A DNA stretch of 64,000 nucleotides, taken from Brasilonema angustatum HA4187-MV1. GTDB lineage: Bacteria > Cyanobacteriota > Cyanobacteriia > Cyanobacteriales > Nostocaceae. Location of the stretch: contig JAHHGV010000018.1 of the NCBI GenBank assembly GCA_019359695.1, forward strand, positions 90,668-154,667, read 5' to 3'. The position numbers and the translations under genes are program-made. The notes below the pieces were generated by a model that ran no database searches, was not told the DNA's origin, and saw only the letters and a program-made list of their open reading frames with translations. Positions 9,555 through 17,843 of this stretch are shown here, piece by piece. The stretch's first letter is position 1. Each line of letters opens with the position of its first letter.

Positions 9555-10322
9555 ATGACAACAACAGCCAGTGTTGGCGATAAAGTAGTATGTCAATTCG
9601 GCGTTGCTGAATCACGATATGAATTGTGCGTTAAGCGTAGCTCTGCCGTAGGCAATCGCCATGCCAAAGCCTATGCGCCTCTTGAGGAGTTATTCATTGA
9701 TGGTGTCCTCAAAAATGACTGGAAGGATTTGATTGTTGAGATTGAGAGTGATGGACGAGAGCGGATTAATCGAGTAAATTACGAAATTTCTGTATTGCAA
9801 GCACTGCGGGACAGGTTGCGCTCCAAAGAAATCTGGGTCGTTGGGGCAAAACGCTACTGCAACCCAGAAGAGGATTTACCTCAAGACTTTGACATACACC
9901 GGGAAATTTACTATCAAGCAATTGGGCAACCACTCGAAGCCGTAAAATTTATTACTACACTCCAACAGGAAATGACTGATGCTCTGACTATGTTGGATAA
10001 AGGAATGCCCAAAAATACAAGAGTCAAGATTCAAGAGAAAAACAACGGTTGAATAAAAGTTTCGCCACTAGAAGCTCAACCCGAACCCATAAATATTTTG
10101 CATTTGAAACGTGAAATAGACCAATGCTGGTTTATGACAAGTTTGCTAGATATCTTGAAAGAAGCCGATTTGCGAATTGGTTTTACCAATCATTTCAAAA
10201 ATATTGGTGTCCGTTCTAACTTAGAGCGAGATATTCTGCAACGACGGTTGTTGTTGTGTTTATATGGTTTGGGGTCGAATACGGGACTCAAGCGTATCTG
10301 TGCAAGTATTGATAATGAATAG
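9555..10322 (+). pseudogene. Tn3-family transposase remnant
   Basis: The reading frame carries signature Tn3 transposase segments: RINRVNYEISVLQALRD, LRSKEIWVVGAKRY, EEDLPQDFDIHREIYY, then MTSLLDILKEADLRIGFT and LQRRLLLCLYGLGSNTGLKR. The two parts are in one frame, separated by a single TGA at 10050-10052 where family members usually have Trp. The copy is truncated at both ends: full transposases are near 1000 residues and only about 255 codons remain, ending at a stop straight after the conserved GLKR segment. An ATG at 9555 opens the homologous part. It is not expected to be functional. It belongs to a cluster of dead mobile elements reaching 11849. Confidence 0.85.
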
Positions 10323-10356
10323 TGCCGTTACCCTCACCCCAATTTCTGCGCTTTTT

Positions 10357-10484
10357 ACTAGGGCTGCTATTACTGGGGGGTATATGGAACTTAGAGGAGT
10401 TTGTACTAGGGCTGTCTTTACTGGGGGGTATCTCTATCTGTTCGGAGTCTTTACTAGGGCTATTTTCAATATCCCCCAGTAAAA
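10357..10484. repeat. 48-bp tandem repeat, about 2.6 copies
   Basis: ACTAGGGCTG starts at 10357 and 10405, and a shorter version ACTAGGGCTA at 10453, giving an exact 48-base period. The first two units share ACTGGGGGGTAT. The third diverges and ends in ATCCCCCAGTA, which can pair with the GGGGG motifs of the earlier units. All frames stay open because 48 is a multiple of three (16-residue units such as LLGGI...), but nothing else suggests a real protein. Confidence 0.7.
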
Positions 10485-10586
10485 ATTCAGAGACCCTCCA
10501 CTTATCATCTGTTCTTTGTTGGGCTTCTTCTTTATATATCCCTCTTCTGTCATTTTCCGGAGTAAGCAAGTAGTAAATAAGTTAAA

Positions 10587-11306
10587 TTATCCAGAACCAT
10601 AACAGGGTTTGAATTGATTCATTGTACTAATTAATTGATTGAATTCCAGGAAAAAATTGGAATTTGTAAAAATATTTAACCAGGGGTCAATTAAGCAAAA
10701 TAGTAATATAGGTTGGACAATGAGACGCAGATTATTTAAAGTATTCTTCCATCCACATTCATGATTCCATTGTTGATGATTAGAAAAATCAACAGAACTA
10801 TTTTCTTGTACCTCCGGTTCTATTTGACTAATATTTAAGCCTACAAATGCTGGAGAATTTAAACTAATCATGCTGTAAACACAAAAAAAAATTTCCTACC
10901 ACCTCTCAATATGTTGGGAATTAGTAAAACGATAATCTGTCCAACCTAGTTCCTGTTTACACTGCCGAAAACCATATTCTACCCAGGTTCTTAATCCATA
11001 TAGGTCGCCTAAAGTTTTCTTCAAATTCCCTTGAAGATTTGTCATGACGAAAGAAGTAGAATTCTCCGGCATCGTTTCTGGACCGGTAGTTATTTCCTAG
11101 TAAGTTATGGCTCTTTTTTTACCATAAATTATTTCTCTAATGTATCTAGTTTCTGATTTTTGATTGCTAAATGTTCTTTCAAATTTACACCACTTATTCG
11201 CCCTGACGCTCTGACCTGCTGGCAGCCAGACTCCATGATTACTTCTTATTGCTACGACATAATCTAATTTATATTCAGCTAGTTTTCTAATAAATTGACT
11301 ACTTTC
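10587..11306 (-). pseudogene. IS701-type transposase remnant with two amber stops
   Basis: One minus-strand frame reads as the C-terminal part of a cyanobacterial IS701-type DDE transposase: QFIRKLAEYKLDYVVAIRSN, NQKSETRYIREIIYGKKRAI, then ENSTSFVMTNLQGNLKKTLG, YGLRTWVEYGFRQCKQELGW, and YSMISLNSPAFVGLNISQIE to the stop at 10587. Two in-frame TAG codons (11097-11099 and 10896-10898) sit where the family has Trp, so both are probably TGG-to-TAG changes. The N-terminal half is gone. The homology stops at a GC-rich repeat (about 11309-11360) that abuts an IS630 remnant. The element is dead. Confidence 0.85.
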
Positions 11307-11400
11307 ACCCTCCGGGTTCGCAGTCGCAACAAGCGCGGCTCGCCGCCCAACGCGCTGCTCACCATATAAATTACGACGAGTGTGGGTAAATATGGGAGAG

Positions 11401-11849
11401 CAGCCGATCGCCAACGTGTACTGGCGTTATCAATGGCTGTGGTTATATGGTTTTGTACATCCGGAATCTGGAGAGACAAATTAATTGGATTTTACCAAAA
11501 GTTAACGTTTGTCTTTTTAACCAAGTTTTAGCCGACTTCGCGCGAGAATTTAAATTAGGTCAAGATAAGCACATCATATTAACTCTTGACAGAGCCGGAT
11601 GGCATACGAGCAAAGATTTAGAGATACCCGTGGGTTTGCATTTGGAATATTTACCTGCCTATTCACCCGAATTGCAGGCTGCAGAACGTTTGTGGCCGTT
11701 AGTTAATGAACCCATAGCGAATCGTTCTTTCGATCAACTTGAGGATGAGCGAGGAAGCTTTATTCCAATGCTGTAAAGTCCTTTTAGAACAGCAGTTTTT
11801 AATTCGGGCTATTACTTACTATCATTGGTGGCCCCAGACTGCCTGTTAA
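11401..11849 (+). pseudogene. IS630-family transposase remnant with frameshifts
   Basis: C-terminal DDE_3 part of an IS630-type transposase. It begins in one frame (YQWLWLYGFVHPESGE, from 11401), shifts near 11475-11482 to the frame carrying LADFAREFKLGQDKHIILTL, DRAGWHTS, LEYLPAYSPELQAAERLW and NRSFDQLE, then shifts again near 11752 to the frame ending CCKVLLEQQFLIRAITYYHW before TAA at 11847-11849. At least two frameshifts and the missing N-terminus make it a pseudogene. Its last base abuts the stop codon of the convergent next gene. Confidence 0.85.
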
Positions 11850-12734
11850 TTACTCCGATGCTACCGGATTTAATATAAACTGCTTCTCCATTTGCAGATA
11901 TTCAGGTACACCAATCAGATTTTGAAATTCCTTGAACTCAACCAACTCCTGAAAATCCGCCGTAGTTCCCTGTTCTTTCAATTGACGCAAGCAAGCAGTC
12001 ATAACTTTTGTCGCTGCAAGCAAAGCAGAAACTGGGAAAAACACAATCTTAAAACCTAACTCCTGCAACTGTGACGCCGAGAGTTGGGGAGTTTTGCCAC
12101 CTTCGACAATATTGGCGACTAAAGGAACATCTGGAAACGCAGAGGCAATTTTTTGTAATTCTTCGACAGATTGAGGCGCTTCAATAAATAAGATATCTGC
12201 TCCAGCATCAATATAAGCTTTACCACGATTCATTGCTTCTTCCAAACCCAATGCAGCACGAGCATCAGTGCGAGCAATAATAATTAAACCACTCTCACCA
12301 CGCGCATGTACAGCCGCCCGAATTTTACCAACATGTTCAGCCATCGAAATGACTCGTTTTCCCTCAAAGTGACCACATTTTTTTGGCCATTCTTGGTCTT
12401 CTAGTAAAATACCCGCAATTCCTTGCTGCACCGCGTCCTTTACAGTTCGGATCACGTTTAATACGTTGCCATAGCCAGTGTCCATATCAGCAATTAAAGG
12501 TATACTCACTGATTGAGCAATTCGTCCTGTGCTGGCAAGTATTTCCGTCGCAGTCATCAAACCATAGTCTGGTACACCAAGTGTAGAGGCGGCGATACCA
12601 AAGCCACTAGTCGCGATTAATTCAAAACCCAATTGTTCAGCCAGTTTTGCTCCCAAGCAATCGTAAACGCCAGGAATGATGATAATTTCCGGACGCTGTA
12701 GTAATTGTCGCAGCTTTTGACTAGAAGGTTGCAT
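11850..12734 (-). CDS. Isocitrate lyase/PEP mutase superfamily protein
   Basis: A 294-residue TIM-barrel enzyme of the ICL/PEPM superfamily. Visible motifs: IIIIPGVYDCLGAKLAEQ, TSGFG, the Mg-binding region ADMDTGYGN, the LLEDQEWPKKCGH loop with the KKCGH signature of isocitrate/methylisocitrate lyase-type members, IIARTDAR and FIEAPQS. Candidates are a 2-methylisocitrate lyase-like or oxaloacetate/carboxy-PEP-type C-C or P-C lyase; the substrate cannot be fixed from sequence. The start is ATG 12734 (MQPSSQKLRQ). The frame is open upstream only because a GGGAACAG tandem repeat translates as a Pro/Leu/Cys-rich run, which should not be included. Its stop abuts the IS630 remnant, so a dead insertion sequence lies directly downstream. 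Confidence 0.87.
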   Translation of the reverse strand: MQPSSQKLRQLLQRPEIIIIPGVYDCLGAKLAEQLGFELIATSGFGIAASTLGVPDYGLMTATEILASTGRIAQSVSIPLIADMDTGYGNVLNVIRTVKDAVQQGIAGILLEDQEWPKKCGHFEGKRVISMAEHVGKIRAAVHARGESGLIIIARTDARAALGLEEAMNRGKAYIDAGADILFIEAPQSVEELQKIASAFPDVPLVANIVEGGKTPQLSASQLQELGFKIVFFPVSALLAATKVMTACLRQLKEQGTTADFQELVEFKEFQNLIGVPEYLQMEKQFILNPVASE

Positions 12735-12748
12735 GAATAAATCAGTGA

Positions 12749-12895
12749 ACAGGGAACAGGGAACAGGGAACAGGGAGCACAGGGGGCAGGGAACAGGGAG
12801 CAGGGGGCAGGGGGCAGGGAGCAGTAAATAGTAAACAGGGAACAGGGAACAGTAAACAGTGAACAATTGATAACTGATAACTGATAACTGTTAAA
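12749..12895. repeat. Short tandem repeat array (GGGAACAG/GGGAGCAG, then AACTGAT)
   Basis: Runs of GAACAGG, GGGAGCAG and GGGGCAG units, followed by AGTAAACAGTGAAC units and GATAACTGATAACTG heptamers. This is the short tandemly repeated repetitive type common in filamentous cyanobacteria. It lies upstream of the ICL/PEPM gene. Similar arrays occur at 47287-47388 and 58430-58570. Confidence 0.85.
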
Positions 12896-13130
12896 GTTTT
12901 GTCTTGTTTAGATTAGTATAACAGGTGCATGGCATGAACAATTCAAAATGGACTGCGTCCTTGCACTCTACAAAAACAAAAATTAAAAAATCAAATCAAT
13001 ACCTGTGGAAATCACGGTATTAGCACGACTTATAGGTATAAAGCTTTGCATTTTTGCCAGAGTTAATACTTGCAACTTCAATTTTCTATTCCACAATAGA
13101 GAGTGAACACTTTCACCTTCATTTTTATTA

Positions 13131-13460
13131 ATGCAATCCTCCTCCACAACCACTCCTGATTTAATTGTTCTCGGTTTCCATGCTCTTTCCGATCCACTGA
13201 GAATTAGTGTTATCGAACTACTGCAAAATAAAGAGCTTTGTGTATGTGACTTGTGCGATGCTTTAGAAGTCAGCCAGTCAAAGCTATCTTTTCACTTAAA
13301 AACTCTTCGGGAAGCTGGTTTAGTTCGCTCTCGTCAAGAAGGACGCTGGATTTACTACAGCCTCAATATACCTCAATTTGCTGCTTTAGAGCAGTATTTG
13401 TCAGAGTTTCGCCGCCTGTACCAAATTCTGCCTGCTCGTTTGTGTCAAGAGTCATCCTAA
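13131..13460 (+). CDS. arsR: ArsR-family arsenic-responsive repressor
   Basis: A 109-residue winged-helix protein of the ArsR/SmtB family. It has the ELCVCDLCDAL metal-binding helix (Cys pair plus a third Cys, as in arsenite sensors) and the helix-turn-helix segment VSQSKLSFHLKTLREAGLVRSRQEGRWIYY. It lies 114 bases upstream of acr3 on the same strand, with arsC following, so it is the likely repressor of this arsenic operon. A probable operator sits between arsR and acr3. The ribosome-binding site before the ATG at 13131 is weak. The about 400 bases upstream hold a tandem repeat array and AT-rich sequence likely to include its promoter. Confidence 0.92.
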   Translation: MQSSSTTTPDLIVLGFHALSDPLRISVIELLQNKELCVCDLCDALEVSQSKLSFHLKTLREAGLVRSRQEGRWIYYSLNIPQFAALEQYLSEFRRLYQILPARLCQESS

Positions 13461-13516
13461 CGCATCAACTTTTTTTGATTAATTTGTGTAACAGAATCTA
13501 CTTTAAAGATTGGCAT

Positions 13517-13532
13517 ATCAATTTTTTTTGAA
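13517..13532. promoter_or_regulatory. Probable ArsR operator
   Basis: ATCAA, six T residues, then TTGAA, in the arsR-acr3 gap about 45 bases upstream of acr3. It is one base off the ATCAA-N6-TTGAT form I recall for cyanobacterial ArsR sites. A TAATACTCT -10-like sequence follows. Confidence 0.5.
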
Positions 13533-13574
13533 ATGATAGAGATATAGTCTTAATACTCTACGGGAATCAGGTCA

Positions 13575-14642
13575 ATGAAGAAGAAAAATCTTCTTAAGCA
13601 ACTTTCGTTTCTTGACCGCTTCCTAACCCTTTGGATTTTTTTAGCAATGGTTATTGGGGTCTTTTTGGGTTACTTTTTTCCCGCAATAGATACCTTTATT
13701 AACCAATTCCAGGTAGGAACTACTAATATACCCATTGCCATCGGCTTAATTCTGATGATGTATCCGCCTCTTGCCAAGGTGCGATATGAAGAGTTGGGTG
13801 ATGTCTTTCGTAATGGCAAAATTCTCGGTTTATCGCTCGTTCAGAATTGGGTTATCGGACCAATTTTGATGTTTGCTCTAGCGATTATCTTCTTACATAA
13901 TTATCCAGAATACATGGCGGGATTAATTCTCATTGGATTAGCCCGTTGTATTGCAATGGTCGTTGTCTGGAGTGATTTAGCTAGAGGAGATACTGAATAC
14001 ACAACAGGACTTGTGGCGTTCAACAGTATATTTCAAGTCCTGTTTTACAGTCCTTACGCTTGGTTTTTTATGAGTGTTTTGCCTCCTTTATTTGGCTTGA
14101 AGGGGAGTGTCGTCAACATTAGTATTGGAGAAATTGCCCAGAGTGTCTTTATTTATTTAGGAATTCCTTTCATCGCTGGATTCGTGACTCGCGTTCTTTT
14201 GGTGAGAGCAAAAGGAAAAAGATGGTATCACACTGAGTTTGTTCCCAAAATTAGCCCCATCACACTTATCGCTTTACTATTTACCATCGTGGTTATGTTT
14301 AGCTTGAAGAGCAATCTCATTGTTCAGATTCCATTTGATGTTGTCCGAATCGCAATTCCAATGCTGATTTACTTCATACTTATGTTTTTTGTCAGCTTCT
14401 ACATGGCTTGGAAAATCAGAGCTGATTATGCAAAAGCAGCAAGTGTGGCGTTTACGGCTGCGGGTAATAATTTTGAGTTGGCGATCGCCGTTGCTGTCGC
14501 TGTATTTGGAATCAACTCAGGTGCTGCTTTTACTGCAGTCATTGGTCCATTGGTAGAAGTTCCTGTGCTGATTGGTTTGGTGAATGTCGCACTCTGGTTT
14601 CAAAGACGATTCTTCACGTCTTCTGAACCAAGAACTTTGTAA
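13575..14642 (+). CDS. acr3: ACR3-family arsenite efflux permease
   Basis: A 355-residue, ten-helix membrane protein of the ACR3 (bile acid/arsenite/riboflavin transporter) superfamily. It has the signature [17 protein letters not shown], with the Cys required in characterised ACR3 pumps, plus [18 protein letters not shown] and [18 protein letters not shown] near the C-terminus. It exports arsenite (and perhaps antimonite) across the plasma membrane using the proton gradient. It is preceded by arsR and an ArsR-type site and followed 43 bases later by arsC, forming a compact arsenic resistance operon. Length is normal for the family. Confidence 0.94.
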   Translation: MKKKNLLKQLSFLDRFLTLWIFLAMVIGVFLGYFFPAIDTFINQFQVGTTNIPIAIGLILMMYPPLAKVRYEELGDVFRNGKILGLSLVQNWVIGPILMFALAIIFLHNYPEYMAGLILIGLARCIAMVVVWSDLARGDTEYTTGLVAFNSIFQVLFYSPYAWFFMSVLPPLFGLKGSVVNISIGEIAQSVFIYLGIPFIAGFVTRVLLVRAKGKRWYHTEFVPKISPITLIALLFTIVVMFSLKSNLIVQIPFDVVRIAIPMLIYFILMFFVSFYMAWKIRADYAKAASVAFTAAGNNFELAIAVAVAVFGINSGAAFTAVIGPLVEVPVLIGLVNVALWFQRRFFTSSEPRTL

Positions 14643-14685
14643 TTTTTCAGAAAATTTTTGAATATCTAATAGAGAGGAAACGCGC

Positions 14686-15087
14686 GTGAAACGAGTCATG
14701 TTTGTTTGCAAGAAAAATTCTCGTCGTTCCCAAATAGCAGAGGGATTTGCTCGCACATTGGGAGACGGTAAAATTGCTGTTAACAGTTCTGGATTGGAAT
14801 CAAGTTCAGTAGATCCAAAAACTGTCCAAGTGATGTCAGAAATTGGAATTGATATTAGTCATCAGACTTCCAAACCTTTAGATAATTTCAAAGCAGAAAA
14901 TTATGATGCTGTGATTTCTCTTTGTGGTTGTGGAGTCAATTTACCTGAAGAATGGGTGATAAGAAATGTGTTTGAAGATTGGCAACTAGATGATCCAGAA
15001 GGGCAAGGTATAGAAACCTTTCGCCGTGTTCGAGATGAAGTTAAAGAACGAGTCGTGAAGTTGATTGAATTGTTAAGTCAAACTTAA
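14686..15087 (+). CDS. arsC: Arsenate reductase, glutathione/glutaredoxin-linked LMW-PTP type
   Basis: A 133-residue protein with a GTG start and AGAGAGGA ribosome-binding site. It has the low-molecular-weight phosphatase P-loop Cys8-x5-Arg14 (VCKKNSRRSQ) and the CGC pair Cys80/Cys82, the positions used by the cyanobacterial ArsC that works with glutathione and glutaredoxin. It reduces arsenate to arsenite for export by ACR3. Oddity: position 13, Cys in the usual VCKKNSCRSQ, is Arg here; as I recall, the Cys8/Cys80/Cys82 triad is the essential set, so activity is still expected. It ends nine bases from the convergent acyltransferase. Confidence 0.92.
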   Translation: MKRVMFVCKKNSRRSQIAEGFARTLGDGKIAVNSSGLESSSVDPKTVQVMSEIGIDISHQTSKPLDNFKAENYDAVISLCGCGVNLPEEWVIRNVFEDWQLDDPEGQGIETFRRVRDEVKERVVKLIELLSQT

Positions 15088-15095
15088 AGTGTTTG

Positions 15096-16025
15096 CTATT
15101 CGGACTCACACTTTTGTACTAACTCATCTAGCTCAGCTTGCATCATCGCACGAACCTGCTCGTAACAAGCATCTACGTAGGTGCGATCGCGAGACGCCAC
15201 ACGACCATAGCGCTCAAATACAATTGGTGCACAGACATGAGTATGAATCTGCATGGGTAACGGAAAATTTGGTAATGGTCCAATCCCCACGCCCCAAGGT
15301 AGCCCAAGGTAAATAGGGAATACACCGGTGTTTCCATCAAGTAACCAAGGAAAGCCCCATTCATGGAATTGTTTCATCTGCTGGTAGAAATCAGCTAGCA
15401 CAATCAAAGTTGAGTGTGCACCATGAGAAATAATAGGCACAATTGGCACCTCCTCGCGCAAAGCCAGCTTGATGAATGCCTTATTGTTTGCCAGATGAAT
15501 TCGGTTTCGCCAAGTGTAAGGACGAAACAAATCCTGAGCACCTCCTGGGTAAACCAGTAGTGCTGCATCTTTTCGTAGAGCCGCACTCGCCATTTTGGGA
15601 TGTGCTATGAGAGCTCCCACCGGAGCACCTGGCACAGCAAAGATAGGAGTATCCCAGGCTGACGGATGCATCAAGGCGTAGGCTAATCGCTCATAGCCAA
15701 AAGTGCGGAACCAGTCATACATGAACATTGAGGTATCTGGTGAACCCAACCCGCCATTATGAGAACCGACAATCAACACTTTTCCAACCGATGGCATATG
15801 ATGCCACCCAGAGGTTTGAACCCGAAAATAGTAGCGGTAAAACCATTCCCATATCGGCATCCAAGCTTTTATAATCTCAGGGTTTCGCTCTGATAAAGAC
15901 CAACCATCGAACCTACGACCAGAGGCTTTTGAGTCAGTACCCGAGTTGTTTGTGAAAATACTTAACTGCTCTAATAATTCAGAAAACGGGTTAGAGATTT
16001 TGTCGTCGTAGTCCTGGTTACGCAT
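15096..16025 (-). CDS. Lysophospholipid/diacylglycerol acyltransferase-like (LPLAT superfamily) protein
   Basis: About 309 residues with LPLAT/MGAT-like features: an acceptor-type VGSHNGGLGSPD segment containing the catalytic-type His (an H-x7-D spacing rather than strict HX4D), LLVYPGGAQDLFRP (the PGG/EG-type block), IVPIISHGAHST and LPWGVGIGPLPNFPLP. This resembles the phytyl ester synthase/DGAT2-like branch, so transfer of an acyl group to a lipid alcohol is likely; the acceptor is unknown. The frame opens with TTG at 16070, while ATG 16025 is the first conventional start and is used here. It is convergent with the arsenic operon, only nine bases apart, and is probably unrelated in function. 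Confidence 0.8.
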   Translation of the reverse strand: MRNQDYDDKISNPFSELLEQLSIFTNNSGTDSKASGRRFDGWSLSERNPEIIKAWMPIWEWFYRYYFRVQTSGWHHMPSVGKVLIVGSHNGGLGSPDTSMFMYDWFRTFGYERLAYALMHPSAWDTPIFAVPGAPVGALIAHPKMASAALRKDAALLVYPGGAQDLFRPYTWRNRIHLANNKAFIKLALREEVPIVPIISHGAHSTLIVLADFYQQMKQFHEWGFPWLLDGNTGVFPIYLGLPWGVGIGPLPNFPLPMQIHTHVCAPIVFERYGRVASRDRTYVDACYEQVRAMMQAELDELVQKCESE

Positions 16026-16732
16026 AAAAATATTGTTGAATACCTTTTCCTTATAGCGTTTCCCAAGCAATTGAGGTACGTCTAAATCTTTTTCTCAGAG
16101 TTAATACCTTAGGATTTACGCAACGAGATGCTTCGTTATGGGAGGGTGTAAGGGTATAGGGGGTAAGGGTTTGAACACCTACACCCTTACCCCCCCTATA
16201 CCTCTATACCCCTTGCCCAAACCCTTGATTTTTCGTTTTCATGCGTAAGTCCTATACCTTTAAAAACGTACCTGACCAAGTTGGTAACCGGTATAATGCC
16301 TTTCCCCTATACCCCCATGCCCCTACACCCCTACACCCTTTTTCAAGCTAAATCGCTACAATAAAAGCAATATATGCTGAGTAACCGTATACTTTTTTAA
16401 ATAGAAAATTGAATTTTTAAGATAACTTTATACAAAATTTTCAGGATAGAACAGATAAATTAACCTACTTTATTGGTAATTCAGACGATTTTCTACCAGT
16501 ATAAGTACATAGACTACTGTCTTTTTTGGATAAAGATGCTTTGGAGATAATTGTAAGTTAGTGAACATTAAGGTAGGTTTAAAAAATACTAGACTACCAA
16601 AGATTGCTTACCAGCTACGACTTTATTCCTATCTTCTAGCTGGAGTAAAAAGCAAACTTTCAATAGTGGGTGCGAAATTTGGAATTTGAAAAATTACAGT
16701 CACATATCGCACATTAACGCAGGAAATCTTTC
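16026..16732. other. Intergenic region with G-rich dispersed repeats
   Basis: About 700 bases without a gene. 16114-16152 is a 39-base repeat unit whose reverse complement recurs at 20583-20621 with one mismatch. It leads into GGTGTAAGGG/GGGGTAAGGG units and their complements (16141-16215), able to fold on themselves, and a second CCTATACCCC/CCTACACCCC cluster at 16306-16342. The rest (16345-16732) is AT-rich and should hold the promoter of the ModA-like gene; AGGAAA precedes its ATG. Confidence 0.6.
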
Positions 16733-17635
16733 ATGAAGAAAAGGTACAAATTAGCGCTGGCTAGCGCTAGCATTGCTTTGGGTTTCGGTGGCGTCCAAGC
16801 TAAACCAGCACAAGCTGCTACAGTTGGTGGGATTGACATCTACGCTGCTGCCAGCTTGAACGGCAGCCTACAGGATGTTGAAGCACTTTACCAGCAAAGC
16901 AATCCAGGCGTCACCTTTAACAATACTTTTGGGGCTTCTGGTACTCTCGTTAATCAAATCCTAAACAACACAGATAATAGAAATATAGATGTCTTCTTCC
17001 CAGTATCCGAAGCACCCTTAGATACTCTGCAATCTAACGGTAAACTCGTAGCGGGAACCAGACAAGATGTAGTAGGCAACACCTTGGCTGTAATCGAGCC
17101 TACAAATGGAACCACACCTATATCAAGCCCTCAAGACATATTAAATTTCACCCGTAACGTGGCTATTGGTGATCCTGCGGTTGTTCCAGCCGGACAGTTT
17201 GCCCAGCAATTCTTTAGGAATTCAGGGATATATGATCGAATCCAACCCAAACTTGTCTTCGGCACGGATGTGCGTGACGTACTAAATAAAGTGTCAAGCT
17301 TGACTAATGATACTATAGATGCGGGTGTTGTTTACAAAACAGACGCTCTAACACAACCTAATCTAGTCAAAGTTGTATACACTCCGCCTACCAACCTTTA
17401 CCCTCCGATCATTTATGGCTCAGCTGTACTCACGCAAAGTCAAAACCTAAATGCAGCTACAGATTTTAACCGCTTTCTGGGCAGCCCTCAAGCATTCAAC
17501 GTGTTTCAGTCATATGGATTCAGTAAGCCCGTTCCCGAACCTCTGACTATTGGTGGCACAATAGCAGCAGGTATATTCGGTGCTGCGATGAAGCGAAAAG
17601 CAGCTAAAGCTAAAACTAAAGCAGCAGTGAATTAA
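16733..17635 (+). CDS. ModA-like substrate-binding protein with PEP-CTERM anchor
   Basis: A 300-residue protein. An N-terminal signal peptide (basic MKKRYK, hydrophobic core, AQA cleavage-type site near residue 29) is followed by a periplasmic molybdate/solute-binding (ModA/type 2 PBP) fold: IYAAASLNG, TFNNTFGASGTLVNQI, IDVFFPVSEAPLD, NTLAVIEP, VVPAGQFAQQFF and TIDAGVVYKTDA. The C-terminus is a PEP-CTERM sorting signal: PVPEPLTIGG, a glycine/alanine-rich hydrophobic segment and a basic tail. This would tether the protein to the cell surface through exosortase processing. No modB or modC permease/ATPase genes are adjacent, so it is an orphan binding protein. Its ligand could be molybdate, tungstate or another oxyanion. 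An intrinsic terminator follows. Confidence 0.9.
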   Translation: MKKRYKLALASASIALGFGGVQAKPAQAATVGGIDIYAAASLNGSLQDVEALYQQSNPGVTFNNTFGASGTLVNQILNNTDNRNIDVFFPVSEAPLDTLQSNGKLVAGTRQDVVGNTLAVIEPTNGTTPISSPQDILNFTRNVAIGDPAVVPAGQFAQQFFRNSGIYDRIQPKLVFGTDVRDVLNKVSSLTNDTIDAGVVYKTDALTQPNLVKVVYTPPTNLYPPIIYGSAVLTQSQNLNAATDFNRFLGSPQAFNVFQSYGFSKPVPEPLTIGGTIAAGIFGAAMKRKAAKAKTKAAVN

Positions 17636-17691
17636 AGGTTTTTGGCAGTACCCAGCAATCAAAATTGAACTCACAACTGTAAGTAGGAATT

Positions 17692-17717
17692 AACCCAGGC
17701 GTAACCTGGGTTTTTTT
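17692..17717 (+). terminator. Intrinsic terminator after the ModA-like gene
   Basis: Stem AACCCAGG/CCTGGGTT (17692-17699 and 17705-17712) with loop CGTAA, followed by a T run to 17717. This is a textbook Rho-independent terminator 57 bases after the stop codon. Confidence 0.92.
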
Positions 17718-17843
17718 GCACTTTTGTCTGATGATTAAGGGGGGATGAATGCACTTTCTCAGCCGTGAAGCTCAGATACTGTAAAAGCGATCGCCCATCG
17801 CAATAAAACATAAAATAGTGAAAATCTAGACAAAGTCGAGATT

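Noticed and set aside
10288..10573. Small proteins on both strands over the 48-bp repeat
   Set aside because: Frames are open only because the period is divisible by three. No start signals or homology.
12735..12866. N-terminal extension of the ICL/PEPM protein (Pro/Leu/Cys-rich)
   Set aside because: It is translation of the GGGAACAG-type tandem repeat. The protein family starts near MQPSSQKLRQ.
12749..12895. Possible CRISPR array at repeated units
   Set aside because: Units are 7-8 bases, directly abutting and without unique spacers. The same holds at 47287-47388 and 58430-58510.
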